Shown here piece by piece: positions 1 through 9,526 of a stretch of 64,000 nt of DNA (position 1 is its first letter; every line of letters starts with the position of its first letter). The stretch comes from SZUA-36 sp963753105 (GTDB lineage Bacteria; Pseudomonadota; Gammaproteobacteria; Xanthomonadales; SZUA-36). The stretch is from positions 412,714-476,713 of the forward strand of contig CAVWBD010000003.1 in NCBI GenBank assembly GCA_963753105.1. Direction: 5' to 3'. The notes below the pieces were generated by a model. The model worked only from the letters and a program-made list of their open reading frames with translations. It had not been told where the DNA came from and did no database searches. Position numbers and translations under genes: made by a program.

Positions 1-1586
1 CCCGGGTGGCCGCGCAAGCCTGCAACAGTGAGATCGTGCTGGTGGGCATCCTGCCTACCATTACGCAAAAGGACCTCAGCCTCGAGTCCATGGTCCCGAC
101 CCCGCGCTATTACGCGCTAAACGACGCCGTTATGGCCCTGCGCGGCAATGACCTGCAATTCACCATCAATGGCATCGACCAGTTGACGGTCAAGCACGAT
201 AACCTGATGCTGGAAGCCTGCAATACGAGCTTCCAGGTGCACTTCCAGGTTGGCCCGGATGATTTTGCACGTCTCTACAACATTGCGCAGACCGTCACCG
301 GTCCACTGCTCGCAGCGGCGGTCAACTCGCCCATACTGCTGGGTAAACGTCTCTGGCACGAGACACGTATTTCGGTTTTCGAATACTCGGTGGATGCGCG
401 TTCCGAGGCCCACCAGACCCGTGGCTTGAAGCCCCGGGTGCATTTTGGCGACCACTGGGTCAACGACTGCGTGACCGAGATCTTCAAGGAGGATATCGCC
501 CGCTTCCGGGTCATTTTGACCACCGAGACGGAGGACGACCCGCTGGCCATGGTTGCGCAGGGCATCGCACCGCAACTCAAGGCCCTGTGCCTGCATAACG
601 GAACCGTGTACCGCTGGAACCGGGCCTGTTACGGCGTGCACAACGGTATCCCGCACCTGCGCATCGAAAACCGTGTCATCCCGTCCGGTCCAACCGTCAT
701 TGACGAGATCGCCAACCTGGCATTCTTCGTCGGTATGATGGCCGGCATGGCAGATAAGTATCCGGACGTACGCGATGTGATCACCTTCGCCGACGTCAAG
801 GCCAACTTCATGGCTGCAGCCCGCGACGGCATCCGCGCGCAGATGAACTGGTTTGGTGATACGCATATGCCCGCCCGGGAGCTGATCCTCAATGAATTGC
901 TGCCGCTGGCGGAGCACGGCCTGAACAAGTACGAGCTCAACCAGGAAGATATCGGCCGTTACCTCGGTATCATCCGTGACCGCGTGGCCACACGACGCAA
1001 CGGGGCTCGCTGGGCATTGGAATCCCTGGCCGCCATGAAAGATCGTGGTACCCATGACCTGCGTCTGCGTTGCCTGGTCAGCAATATGATCGACCAGCAA
1101 TCCACGGGGCGCCCGATTTCGGACTGGGGCCTGGCAGAGTTCAGTGAATACGAGGACTGGCGCGACAGTTACATGACCGTATCCCAGTTCATGGCGACCG
1201 ACCTGTTCACCGTGCGGCCCGATGATATCGTGGACTTTGCCGCGACCCTGATGGACTGGCGGCATATCCGCCACATCCCCGTCGAGGGTGACGATGGCGA
1301 ACTGGTCGGGCTGTTGTCACACCGGGCGCTGTTGCGTCTTGTCGCGACCGGCCGGGTCGGCGGCGAGCACAAGGTCACGGTACGCGAAGTCATGACCCGC
1401 AACCCGGTCACGGTGAACTCCGACGCCACCACCGTCGAGGCCATCCGCCTGATGCGCCGCGCACAGGTTGCCTGCCTGCCGGTGGTGGATGACGGCAAGC
1501 TGATCGGCCTGGTGACCGAACACGACCTGATCGTGGTCGCGAGCCATTTGCTGGAGCGTTATCTCGACGAAGACAAAGACAGTTGA
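1..1586 (+). CDS. Glutamate-cysteine ligase-like (GCS2-type) domain fused to a CBS pair, 5' partial
   Basis: The frame is open to the left edge (codons begin at base 3), so the N-terminus is missing and the GTG at 6 is probably not the start. About the first 380 visible residues resemble carboxylate-amine/glutamate-cysteine ligases of the GCS2 type (for example VPTPRYYALNDAV and a later HETRISVFEYS stretch). The last about 130 residues are two CBS modules, each recognisable by motifs such as SQFMATDLFTVRPDD and VREVMTRNPVTVNSDATTVE followed by GLVTEHDL. CBS pairs usually bind adenine nucleotides, so allosteric control of the ligase is inferred. The stop overlaps the ATG of the next gene by one base, suggesting co-transcription. 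The ligase substrate cannot be fixed from sequence. Confidence 0.8.
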   Translation, partial: RVAAQACNSEIVLVGILPTITQKDLSLESMVPTPRYYALNDAVMALRGNDLQFTINGIDQLTVKHDNLMLEACNTSFQVHFQVGPDDFARLYNIAQTVTGPLLAAAVNSPILLGKRLWHETRISVFEYSVDARSEAHQTRGLKPRVHFGDHWVNDCVTEIFKEDIARFRVILTTETEDDPLAMVAQGIAPQLKALCLHNGTVYRWNRACYGVHNGIPHLRIENRVIPSGPTVIDEIANLAFFVGMMAGMADKYPDVRDVITFADVKANFMAAARDGIRAQMNWFGDTHMPARELILNELLPLAEHGLNKYELNQEDIGRYLGIIRDRVATRRNGARWALESLAAMKDRGTHDLRLRCLVSNMIDQQSTGRPISDWGLAEFSEYEDWRDSYMTVSQFMATDLFTVRPDDIVDFAATLMDWRHIRHIPVEGDDGELVGLLSHRALLRLVATGRVGGEHKVTVREVMTRNPVTVNSDATTVEAIRLMRRAQVACLPVVDDGKLIGLVTEHDLIVVASHLLERYLDEDKDS

Positions 1587-2050
1587 TGAAACCAATTCTC
1601 GCGACCGTATTGACCAGCCTGTTGCTGGTTTCATGCGGTGACAAGCTCACTGTTGAACAACAGGTAATAGCCACCTTGCGGAACATGGAAGTTGCTGCAG
1701 AGTCCGGTGAGCATTTCGAATTCATGACCTACGTAGCCGATACTTTTGCAGGACAGTCAGGCAGTATGGACAGACGTGCGTTTCATCGCTTCATGATTTT
1801 CCAGATGAACCAGCACCGCCGTCTGCAGGCGCAGTTTTTCCCCATTCATGTGCGGGAAACCGGTGAAGGCCAGGCTACGGCAAATTTTAACTTGCTGGTC
1901 ACCGGTGGTGGCGGCATGTTGCCGGAAAGCGGCCGGGTATTCGCAGTTGTAACCGACTGGTACCGCGATGGCGGTGATTGGCAACTGACCAGGGCCGACT
2001 GGGAGCCAATTCAGCTGCCCGATATTCCGGCCGTGATCGAGATCGAATAG
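1586..2050 (+). CDS. Small lipoprotein, unknown function
   Basis: A protein of 154 residues that starts at the ATG sharing its A with the TGA of the upstream ligase/CBS gene, so translation is probably coupled. The N-terminus is a lipoprotein signal with lipobox LVSC (Cys about residue 17). The mature part contains a mix of helix and strand with an aromatic-rich end (VVTDWYRDGGDWQL) reminiscent of small NTF2-like folds, but I do not recognise a family. An in-frame TTG one codon earlier is less likely. Function unknown; an envelope location is inferred from the lipobox. Confidence 0.75.
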   Translation: MKPILATVLTSLLLVSCGDKLTVEQQVIATLRNMEVAAESGEHFEFMTYVADTFAGQSGSMDRRAFHRFMIFQMNQHRRLQAQFFPIHVRETGEGQATANFNLLVTGGGGMLPESGRVFAVVTDWYRDGGDWQLTRADWEPIQLPDIPAVIEIE

Positions 2051-2062
2051 GGGAGCGCTGCT

Positions 2063-2494
2063 TTACTGGTAGGTTCTCCCCTGGTGCTTTAACCAGCCCG
2101 ATACGTGCCTGCCTTGTGGGTCGTGGTGGGTCCAGTGAATCACACCACCCTTGGCGTTCCACTCGTACTCGCCAAAAAACTCGACGGTATCCCCCGGCCT
2201 TGGCGAAGCTATCCTGGGGGCAAGATCAATATTGTGCGCCACGAGTACAGTTTGCTCTGGCCCCACCTTCAGGATAAAACGCTGGTGACGACTGCCGTCG
2301 TTATCGTCTGAAAGAACTTTCAGAACCTCTCCTTCACCCCTGACCTGAATATCACTCTGTTGGTTTTCGTATGCCTGCGCCAAAGCAGAACCGGCATTTG
2401 AGCCCGGAGAACCGGGTTGCTCGCCCAACCCCAGGTAGTCCCAAGCATACAAGGCAAAGATGACGATGATGATGATTGCGGCAATTTTTTTCAT
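2063..2494 (-). CDS. DUF3465-type secreted/anchored protein
   Basis: About 143 residues beginning with one hydrophobic helix (residues about 4-20), then a C-terminal domain with the pattern VLVAHNIDLAPRI, GEYEWNAKGGVIHWTHHDP and GWLKHQG, which I recognise as the DUF3465 family. The family has no established role; the two His and Trp clusters look like a binding site, which is inference. I chose the ATG at 2494, whose A coincides with the last base of the crotonase stop, over a GTG two codons upstream. It is convergent with the lipoprotein gene, 12 bases apart. Confidence 0.8.
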   Translation of the reverse strand: MKKIAAIIIIVIFALYAWDYLGLGEQPGSPGSNAGSALAQAYENQQSDIQVRGEGEVLKVLSDDNDGSRHQRFILKVGPEQTVLVAHNIDLAPRIASPRPGDTVEFFGEYEWNAKGGVIHWTHHDPQGRHVSGWLKHQGRTYQ

Positions 2495-3300
2495 CACCAC
2501 TTCCTGCGCGGTAGGTAAGGGGTTTCCTGATCGGGTTTTAGCTGTCTTTTAAGCGCGCGGGTGCGGTTCCTGCCAAGCAGCATTCTGACCTGGTACCAGG
2601 TCTCCCTGGCCAGCATCCGTCGCTCTGATTTGAACCAGTTACCCTGGTACAGCTTTTTGACTGCCGCAACCGCATCGGGTGAACGCCCGGAGATTGCTGC
2701 AACAAGATGCATGGCTTCCTGCAACGGGTCGTCACTCACCGCACTGATCAACCCGCAATTCAGGGCATCCTGGGCGCTGAGGGTTTCAGCCGTCATGACC
2801 AATTTCAGGGCAGTATCTTTCGAAACGATTTCCCGCAACGCGAGGTTGCCACCCATGTCCGGGATCAGGCCCCATTTGCCTTCCATGATTGATAAGGACG
2901 CATCAGGCGTGGCGATACGGAAATCGGCACCCAGCGCGATCTGCAGGCCTCCACCCCAGCATCTGCCGTGAATGGCCATGATGACCGGCACTGGAATCTT
3001 CCGCCAATTGGTGGACACGCGCTGCGCCTTATTGGAGTTTCCGGGCAGCCATTTGGACATCAGCGAGAGGGCGGCCGCTTTTGAATTCATCATGGACTTG
3101 ACGTCCAGGCCGCTACAGAAATCCTCGCCCGCACCCTGAACGATGACGGCACGGATGGTACGATCTTTCCTTAATTGCCGGGAGATTTTGTCGATGGCCG
3201 TGAACATGGCCATGTCCAGCGCGTTTCGCTTGTGCGGGCGGTTCAGCGTGACATACGCGATGTCATTTTCGATGTTCAGCGTGACGCGTCGTTCAGGCAT
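2494..3300 (-). CDS. Enoyl-CoA hydratase/isomerase (crotonase) family protein
   Basis: A 268-residue single-domain crotonase. The CoA/oxyanion-hole segments are clear: DFCSGLDVKSM near residue 62 and GRCWGGGLQIALGADFRIA near residue 112. In the catalytic region the protein has MEGKWGLIPDMGGN, with an Asp where many isomerases carry an acidic residue, so isomerase or hydratase activity is possible and the substrate is not predictable. It lies directly downstream of the TetR regulator (12-base gap) on the same strand, so it is probably autoregulated together with it, opposite the RND pump. The 1-base overlap with the DUF3465 gene extends the operon. Confidence 0.9.
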   Translation of the reverse strand: MPERRVTLNIENDIAYVTLNRPHKRNALDMAMFTAIDKISRQLRKDRTIRAVIVQGAGEDFCSGLDVKSMMNSKAAALSLMSKWLPGNSNKAQRVSTNWRKIPVPVIMAIHGRCWGGGLQIALGADFRIATPDASLSIMEGKWGLIPDMGGNLALREIVSKDTALKLVMTAETLSAQDALNCGLISAVSDDPLQEAMHLVAAISGRSPDAVAAVKKLYQGNWFKSERRMLARETWYQVRMLLGRNRTRALKRQLKPDQETPYLPRRKW

Positions 3301-3312
3301 CAGCAGTGCACC

Positions 3313-3918
3313 TCAGGCATCGGTTGCGTAATAACCCAGAAACATATCCAGGGCCGATTCAATGACTTGCTTTCTCTGCGTCTCTTCCTGCACGTGCTCC
3401 AGGCCGTACAGATAAGGCCATGAAGTGAAGGCTTCGAGCAGAGCCATAAAGTGTCTCCCCGCCCACACCGGATTTGCGACCTCCAGCTTACCGTCCTCGG
3501 CAGCTGCACTGATCCATCCGACCAGGCCGATGCTTTCCTTTTCCAGATTTTCCAGAATGGGGCGCGTGAGTTCAGGTGCGGCAAGTGCCTCCGCAGTCAA
3601 CATCTTGAACAGGCGCAGGAAACGCTCCGAGCAAAACAACTCCATCTGGCGCGTGGCGATGGTTTCCAATTGCTTCCTCAATGGCGTACCGGTTTCATAT
3701 GGATACTCCGATACACGCTGGAAGATATTGCACATATCCTGGGCCACGGCTTTGAACAGCGCTTCCTTGCTATCGAAGTGGTTGTAGACGGTGCGCTTGG
3801 ATACCCCGGCAACCTCGGCGATCCGGTCCATGCTGGTCGCGGCAAAACCACTATCCCGGAACTCATCCTTGGCGGCCTGGATAATATCTGCACGTTTTAT
3901 TTCGGTTAATTTCTTCAC
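3313..3918 (-). CDS. TetR/AcrR-family transcriptional regulator
   Basis: A 201-residue protein with a classical N-terminal TetR helix-turn-helix (residues about 10-55; MDRIAEVAGVSKRTVYNHF) and an all-helical C-terminal ligand/dimer domain with an AefR-like look (LRLFKMLTAEALAAPEL). It is divergent from a membrane fusion protein/RND transporter pair, and a perfect 11-base inverted repeat lies between the two genes, so I infer that it represses both its own operon and the pump until an inducer binds. The inducing ligand is unknown; the adjacent crotonase hints at an acyl or aromatic compound. Confidence 0.92.
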   Translation of the reverse strand: MKKLTEIKRADIIQAAKDEFRDSGFAATSMDRIAEVAGVSKRTVYNHFDSKEALFKAVAQDMCNIFQRVSEYPYETGTPLRKQLETIATRQMELFCSERFLRLFKMLTAEALAAPELTRPILENLEKESIGLVGWISAAAEDGKLEVANPVWAGRHFMALLEAFTSWPYLYGLEHVQEETQRKQVIESALDMFLGYYATDA

Positions 3919-3978
3919 GATTGTGTCGCTATTTTCAATGGTCCTGAGTTGACCTGAATCAATTAAATTACACCGAGC

Positions 3979-4009
3979 AGTTTACATTTTAAAATTACAA
4001 ATGTAAACT
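3979..4009. promoter_or_regulatory. Palindromic operator with symmetric divergent promoters
   Basis: Perfect inverted repeat with 11-base arms (AGTTTACATTT at 3979-3989 and AAATGTAAACT at 3999-4009) around a 9-base spacer. The arms themselves supply promoter hexamers on both strands: TTTACA, 17 bases, then TAAACT, reading outward in each direction. A third half-site-like TTTACAT occurs near 4020-4026. This is the expected place and form for a TetR operator controlling tetR (minus) and the efflux genes (plus). The repressor assignment is inferred from position. Confidence 0.75.
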
Positions 4010-4093
4010 ATCCGGTGTACTTTACATCCATGGTTACCTGGCCCGATATATCCTCGCCAGTCGTAACCGGCAGACCAATTCGGATTGATACAG

Positions 4094-5186
4094 ATGGCTA
4101 AACGCACAATTATTTTCCTCGCTGCACTCTTGTTGTTAATGGCAGGCCCTGCATTCATTAAATACAAGCAAATCCAGCTTGCCATGGCCTCAATGGCTGG
4201 GAATACAAGACCCGCTGCCAACATTGAAGCGGCCGAAGTCAGGCACGAGATGTGGCAGACACGGGTTGCCGCGGTGGGCACATTAACCGCACGCGATGGC
4301 ATCGACCTCAAAAACGAAGTCGAGGGTGTGATCGAGACGATCCACGCGGCTTCCGGACAGCAGGTTGAAGCCGGTGACCTGCTGGTATCCATCAACGATG
4401 ACGTGGAGCAGGCGGACCTCGTCGCCCTGCAGTCCCAGGAAGTCCTTGCACAGGCCAATTTTGATCGCACCAGGCGCATGTGGGAGAAGCAAACCGCATC
4501 CCAGCGTGAATACGATGACGCCAGCTCGACCCTGCAGGTCGCGCAAGCCAATATGGCGCAGGTCAGGGCGCGCATCGCCAAGAAGAATATCCGGGCGCCG
4601 TTCAGCGGGGTGCTTAGGTATCCGCAACGTCAGCAAGGGACAATACGTATCACCTGGCACCAAACTTTTCAGCCTGCAGGACGACAGCGTTCTGTACGCC
4701 GATTTTTCCGTACCGGAAAGTTATTTTCCGGAAACCAACCCGGGTCTCGAGGTGCAGTTCAGGGTCAGTGCCTACCCCGGCATGACGTTCACGGGCGAGG
4801 TCAGGGCCATCGAAGCCAAGGTTGACGAGGCAACACGGAATATCAGTGTGCGCGCCGAATTGGTGAACGAGGAGGGGCTGCTGTTGCCCGGCATGTACGC
4901 CGAGATCCATCTCGTGCTCGCAGAACCGACCGGGCGGCTGTTAGTGCCGGCCACCGCGATTGTCTTCAGTTCGTTTGGTGACGCCGTGTTTGTCGTCAAG
5001 CAGGATGAGAATGGCCAGACCATCGCGCAACGCATACAGGTGACCACCGGTGAGCAACGCGGCGACCTGATCGAGATACTGAGCGGCCTGGCAGGTGACG
5101 AATTGATCGTGCAGGCGGGCACCAACAAGCTCACGAACAACGCGCCAGTGACCGTGAATGACCAACAGCGGTTGAAGGTTCAATAA
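4094..5186 (+). CDS. RND efflux membrane fusion protein (HlyD/AcrA type), one frameshift
   Basis: Periplasmic adaptor of an RND pump. An N-terminal membrane anchor (residues about 5-20) is followed by a lipoyl half-motif (VEGVIETIHAASGQQVEAGD), a helical hairpin rich in Gln/Ala, a second lipoyl half (NIRAPFSGVL then GIRNVSKGQYVSPG) and a beta-barrel/membrane-proximal region ending RLKVQ. The frame changes at about 4613-4617: removing one base from the sequence around CTTAGGT restores FSGVLGIRNVSKGQ. Corrected length is about 363 residues, normal for the family. I prefer the ATG at 4094 (CGGA nine bases upstream) over the TTG at 4085. The RND transporter begins 9 bases after the stop. Confidence 0.88.
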
Positions 5187-5195
5187 GGTTCAATA

Positions 5196-8100
5196 ATGAA
5201 ATTTACCGACTTCTTCATCAACCGGCCGGTCTTCGCGATCGTTCTGAGCCTGTTATTACTGGTTTTTGGCGCGCGCGCCTTCATGGACCTGCAGGTCCGG
5301 CAATACCCGGATATGGAGATCGGCCAGCTGACCATTACCACTGCCTACCCGGGCGCCGATGCCGAACTGGTCCAGGGCTTTGTCACCACGCCGATACAGG
5401 AGAGCATCAGCAGCGTCGAGGGCATCGACTTCATCAGGTCCAGTTCGCGTCCCAGTATCTCGATGATCACGGTGGTGCTGGAACTGGGATACGATGCCAA
5501 CACCGCCATGGCGGAAATGCTGAACAAGGTCAACGAGGTGCAGGGCAGGCTGCCAACTGATATTACCGACCCGGTGATCGGCAAGTCGATGGCTGATGAT
5601 GACTCTATCATGTATCTCGCTTATGAAAGCGAGACGATGAACGAGATCCAGATCACCGATTACCTGCGGCGCGTGGTGCAGCCCAAGCTGGCGGAAGTGC
5701 AAGGGCTGTCCCGGGCGCAGATTCTAGGCGCCAAGGACTGGGCCATGCGCATTTTCCTGGACCCGTCCAGGATGCGGGCTTTCAATGTCAGCGCAAACGA
5801 CGTCAACATGGCACTGGTCAACAATAACTTCCAGTCTGCGGCCGGCGAACTGCGCAACAGCTACACCGTGACACCGATCCGTGCGAGCACTTCGCTGCAG
5901 GACGAGGAGTCCTTTGCCAAAATCGCGGTTAAAAGTGACGGCCAAACGGTGGTCAGGCTGGAAGACATTGCACGTATCGAGCTGTCGTCCAATACCGAGC
6001 GCGCCATCGTCACCTACGAGGGCAAGCCCAGCGTGTACCTCGGCATCCAGGTCACCCCAAGCGCCAACCCGCTGGACGTCGCCCACGCCGTACACGAAAA
6101 ATTGCCGGAAATTGCCCTGGACCTGCCGACCGGTTTGAACCAGCACATGGCATATGACGCGACCGAATATATCGAAGAATCCATCAACGAGGTATTGAAG
6201 ACCCTGTTTGAAGCCACCGTGATCGTCTTGCTGGTGGTCTTCCTGTTCCTGGGCTCGGTCCGCTCGGTGCTGATACCTGTCGTGACCATTCCTCTGTCCC
6301 TGATTGGAGTCGGCCTGTTCATGCTGGCCATGGGCTATACCATCAACCTGCTGACGCTGCTGGCGCTGGTGATGGCGATCTCGCTGGTGGTGGATGACGC
6401 CATCGTGGTGGTCGAGAACGTGCACCGCCATATCGAGGAGGGCTTGCGCCCAATGCAGGCGGCGATTGCCGGCGCCAGGGAAATCGCCATGCCGGTCATT
6501 GCCATGACGATCACGCTGGCAGCGGTGTACGCGCCGATCGGCTTTATGGGCGGCATGACGGGTACCCTGTTCAGCGAATTTGCATTCACCCTGGCCGGTG
6601 CGGTACTGATCTCGGGCATGATCGCACTGACCCTGTCTCCGATGATGAGCGGCAACCTGCTGCACAGACGCTCGAAAATGGGCTGGCTGGAGCATAAGAT
6701 CGACGTGATATTCAATCGTCTGAAAAGCACCTACCAGAAGATGCTCGATTACACGCTGAATTATCTGCGTCCCGCGATCGTTGCCGGGGCGGTGATCCTG
6801 CTGGCGGCCATTTTTGTCATGTTCAGCATGACGCAATCAGAACTGGCGCCGGTCGAGGACCAGGGCTTCATCATGAACATGGGCATCGCCCCGGACAACG
6901 CCAGCGTGCAATACGTGCAAACCTACGCGGAGCAGATGTCGGAAATCTTCAGGGCCCTGCCGGAGTACGAGCAGGACTTCGTCATTGCCGGGTTTCCGAC
7001 CGAGAACAACGTCATAGCCGGGCCTGGTCATGAAGCCCTGGAGCCAGCGCGAACGTGGCCAGGTGGAGGTGCAGCCCATATTGCAAGGCCAACTGTCCGG
7101 CATCGCCGGATTGCAGGCCTTTTCCTTCAATCCGCCCACCTTGCCCGGTACGCCGATGGGTATGCCGGTCAACTTCGTCATCACGACGACCATGGCCCAT
7201 GCTGATCTGTACGTGGTGGCCGAGGAGCTTCGTCAAAAAGCCCTGCAGAGCGGCCTGTTCATGATGGTCAACAACACCCTGCGCATCAACAAGCCCCAGG
7301 TCAACGTGTTGATCGACCGCGCCAAGGCCGGGCAACTCGGTATCAGCATGCGCGATATCGGCAACATCCTGGCCACCCAGATGGGTGATTTCCGCACCAA
7401 TTATTTCGATATCAATGGCCGCAGCTACGAGGTCGTGCCACAGGCTGACCGGGATTTCCAACAGACGCAGGAAGCTATCTCCGAACTGTACGTGGCGACC
7501 CGGAGCGGGAACCAGATTCCGCTATCAACCGTGGTCAAGCATCGAGCGGGAAGTCATACCCAATGACCTGACGCAATTCCAGCAGATGAACTCCGCTACG
7601 ATCGAGGCCATGCCGATGCCGGGTGTCGCCACGGTGGCGGACGCCCACGAATTCTTTGAGACCGCCTTGCGTGAAGTTGCACCAAGCGGATTCATGCATG
7701 ATTACGGCGGTCAGAGCCGGCAATTCGAGGAGGAAGGCTCTGCGCTGATGACGACTTTCGTGCTGGCGCTGGTCGTGATCTTCCTGGTGCTGGCTGCGCA
7801 GTTCGAGAGCTTCCGCGACCCGTTCATCGTGCTGATCACGGTGCCGCTGTCGATATTCGGCGCAATGATCCCGCTGTTCCTGGGCGTTGCGACGCTGAAT
7901 ATTTACACCCAGGTCGGGCTGATCACCCTGATTGGGCTGATCTCCAAGCACGGAATCCTGATTGTCGAGTTTGCCAACCAATTGCAAAGGCAGGGGCTGG
8001 ACAAGGTCGAGGCCGTCAAGCAGGCTGCCGCAATGCGTCTGCGCCCGGTGCTGATGACCACGGCCGCCATGGTGCTCGGGATCATGCCGCTGGTGTTGGC

Positions 8101-8269
8101 CACCGGCGCAGGTGCGGTATCACGCAACAACATCGGCGTGGTTGTGACAGTCGGTCTGAGCGTGGGCACATTGTTTACCCTGTTCGTGATACCGGTCATG
8201 TACTCGCTGCTCGCCAAGGATCACGAGGCACTCAGAGAAATCGAAGGCGTGCCAGAGACGGCAGAGTAG
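5196..8269 (+). CDS. RND multidrug efflux transporter (AcrB/MexB type), two frameshifts
   Basis: Inner-membrane proton/drug antiporter. The start (MKFTDFFINRPVFAIVLS) and TM4 region (ISLVVDDAIVVVENVHRHIEEG) are typical of hydrophobe/amphiphile efflux RND proteins, as is the C-terminal half ending in the TM10-12 block (LIGLISKHGILIVEFANQL). Two single extra bases break the frame: a G in the GGG at 7020-7022 and an A in the AA at 7537-7538. With both removed the protein is about 1023 residues, the normal family length, and no domain is lost. It forms an operon with the fusion protein upstream; no outer-membrane channel gene is nearby, so a TolC-like partner must be elsewhere. Confidence 0.9.
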
Positions 8270-8486
8270 GGCTAATCAGTAGCCCGGTAGCTTACTGGTG
8301 TGAGCTCCTGGCCCCGCAGCCCTTCGGGTTTCCCTCTCCTTCGAGTCGTTCACGCGGCCGGCCTTACAGGACATCCTGTCCTGGTCGGCCTGAAATGTGC
8401 ATCCCGCACATTTCTCCGCTACCGACTCTCAGGATTCGGTGCGGCGCTCTAATGTCGCCCACACCGGCAAACCACCGGGCTCTTTC

Positions 8487-8519
8487 TTGTAGGAGCAACC
8501 GGCGAAGCCGGTCGCGATT
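8487..8519 (+). repeat. REP-like palindrome, copy 1
   Basis: Core of form TAGGAGC, then a CCGGC/GCCGG stem with a three-base loop, then CGCGATTA. It matches the reverse complement of the element at 8709-8742, so the two copies form an inverted pair about 200 bases apart. Confidence 0.6.
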
Positions 8520-8560
8520 AAGGGTCAAGGAGGATGCTGGAATTGCCCACTAACCTGTGC

Positions 8561-8700
8561 CGGGGCATTCCTTACCCGGGACCGTAATTCGTCGGGATAC
8601 GACATCGAGCGCCCATGGCGGGATTGTTCCCGCAATCCCCTGCATTTCCTCCATCTTGGCGTCAGATGGTTTAAGCGTGTCCCGGGAAGGAAAACCCGGC
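8561..8700. repeat. Dispersed palindromic repeat, copy 1
   Basis: Ends are inverted repeats (ATTCCTTACCCGGGAC and GTCCCGGGAAGGAAAA). The element has the same ends and inner order as copies at 25682-25841 and 39302-39412, though its centre has diverged. Confidence 0.55.
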
Positions 8701-8708
8701 GCAGCCTT

Positions 8709-8742
8709 GTGGATAATCGCGGCCAGAGGCCGCTCCTATGAT
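8709..8742 (-). repeat. REP-like palindrome, copy 2 (inverted)
   Basis: Contains the stem GCGGCC-AGA-GGCCGC. On the minus strand it reads TAGGAGCGGC...GCCGCGATTA, like the copy at 8487-8519. It lies directly after the stop of the HAD-like gene and could act as a transcript end or stabiliser. Confidence 0.55.
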
Positions 8743-9212
8743 TTAAAGCTCGCGCAAACTACTGACAATGTGAAGATTGGTTTCGCTTTCCCGGTGACCG
8801 CCACCGGGCTTAAGCCAGATCGCGGACAGGCCCGCCTGTAAGGCCGGCGCTATGTCGTTATCGTACGAGTCACCCACCATCGTTGACCTGGCGCGCCTCG
8901 ACCCCCAGCTGGTCGCAGAATTGCTAGGTAGAAATCGGGTGTGCCCTTGGCGACGCCAAGATTGGCCCTGCAAAAATACCCGGTGATAAATTGTGACAAG
9001 CCAGCACGCTCAAATGCGTATTCTATGTCGCTGACGCCGGATTCGGCTGCGTTGGTCGCAACATAAATTTTGCTTGTTTGGGAAAGGTGGGCAAGCGTCT
9101 CCGCAGCGCCGTCCACGGGTTTTACTTCCGGCCAGTCGCACATCTTCCCAGCCTGGCCGGGCAGGTCGACCATGAGCGTATCACCCCAGTCGAACAGGTA
9201 GACTTTTGCCAT
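8743..9212 (-). CDS. HAD-superfamily hydrolase, two frameshifts
   Basis: Starts MAKVYLFDWGDTLM, a HAD motif I; motif II lies in KIYVATNAAESG, and motif IV is VGDSYDNDIAPALQAG followed by LSAIWLKPGG. The reading frame is broken twice near the end of the cap/core: removing one of the paired bases at 8911-8912 and one of the TT at 8883-8884 gives a continuous product of about 155 residues (ILRQLGVEARQV then TMVGDSYDND). A small phosphatase acting on a phosphorylated metabolite is likely; substrate unknown. It follows the HHH gene by 17 bases, in an apparent acnA-HHH-HAD operon. Confidence 0.72.
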
Positions 9213-9229
9213 GTCATTTACCGTAAACG

Positions 9230-9526
9230 CTATTTCCCACGTTCCTGCAGCGCCACCAACTTCTTCCGCTCCGCGGTAAACGACCACCAGGGAGCGGATT
9301 CGCCGCCCTCCATGAAATGCACCATCGAGATGAATACGTCGAGCACGCAGGGGTCCTGCCGGACCCCGGTCCTGGTACACAGGTCATCGTACATCTGGAA
9401 CGGATCCATACTGATCAAATCACCCGGATGGCTGATGCCGATTTTTTGCAAATCACGCGCTGTTGCCGGACCGACATTTGGCAGCGCATCCAGCCGCGAT
9501 ACCGTGCTCCTGTCCGGACTCTTCAT
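9230..9526 (-). CDS. Helix-hairpin-helix (Cdd1/pathogenicity-locus type) protein
   Basis: A 98-residue protein with a helix-hairpin-helix segment (LDALPNVGPATARDLQKIGI, residues about 12-31) followed by the DPFQMYDDLCTRTGVRQDPC block typical of the small Cdd1-like family. HhH motifs usually contact nucleic acid backbone, so a DNA or RNA binding role is possible, but the family has no firm function. Its ATG overlaps the acnA stop by four bases (ATGA), indicating coupled translation behind aconitase. Confidence 0.78.
   Translation of the reverse strand: MKSPDRSTVSRLDALPNVGPATARDLQKIGISHPGDLISMDPFQMYDDLCTRTGVRQDPCVLDVFISMVHFMEGGESAPWWSFTAERKKLVALQERGK

Larger units (their letters stand above)
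8270..8742. other. Repeat-rich intergenic region without a gene
   Basis: No credible coding sequence. It holds a series of hairpins (for example GAAATGTGC/GCACATTTC around 8393-8415, and an aggacatcctgtcct palindrome just before it), two REP-like palindromes in opposite orientation, and one copy of a dispersed 100-160-base repeat (listed separately). A 94-residue open frame across the repeats at 8557-8841 has no recognisable protein character and I do not annotate it. Confidence 0.7.

Noticed and set aside
117..1274. 385-residue open frame on the minus strand
   Set aside because: Lies fully antisense to the ligase/CBS gene and its translation has no protein-like domain; a GC-driven shadow frame.
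5724..6836. 370-residue minus-strand frame
   Set aside because: Antisense to the conserved RND transporter; His/Arg/Gln-rich composition typical of a shadow.
7013..7560. Programmed frameshifting in the RND gene
   Set aside because: Two shifts without a slippery heptamer or stable downstream structure, and many unrelated genes in the window share the same kind of break.
8557..8841. 94-residue frame in the repeat-rich gap
   Set aside because: Made of the dispersed palindrome and a REP copy; no ribosome site or domain.
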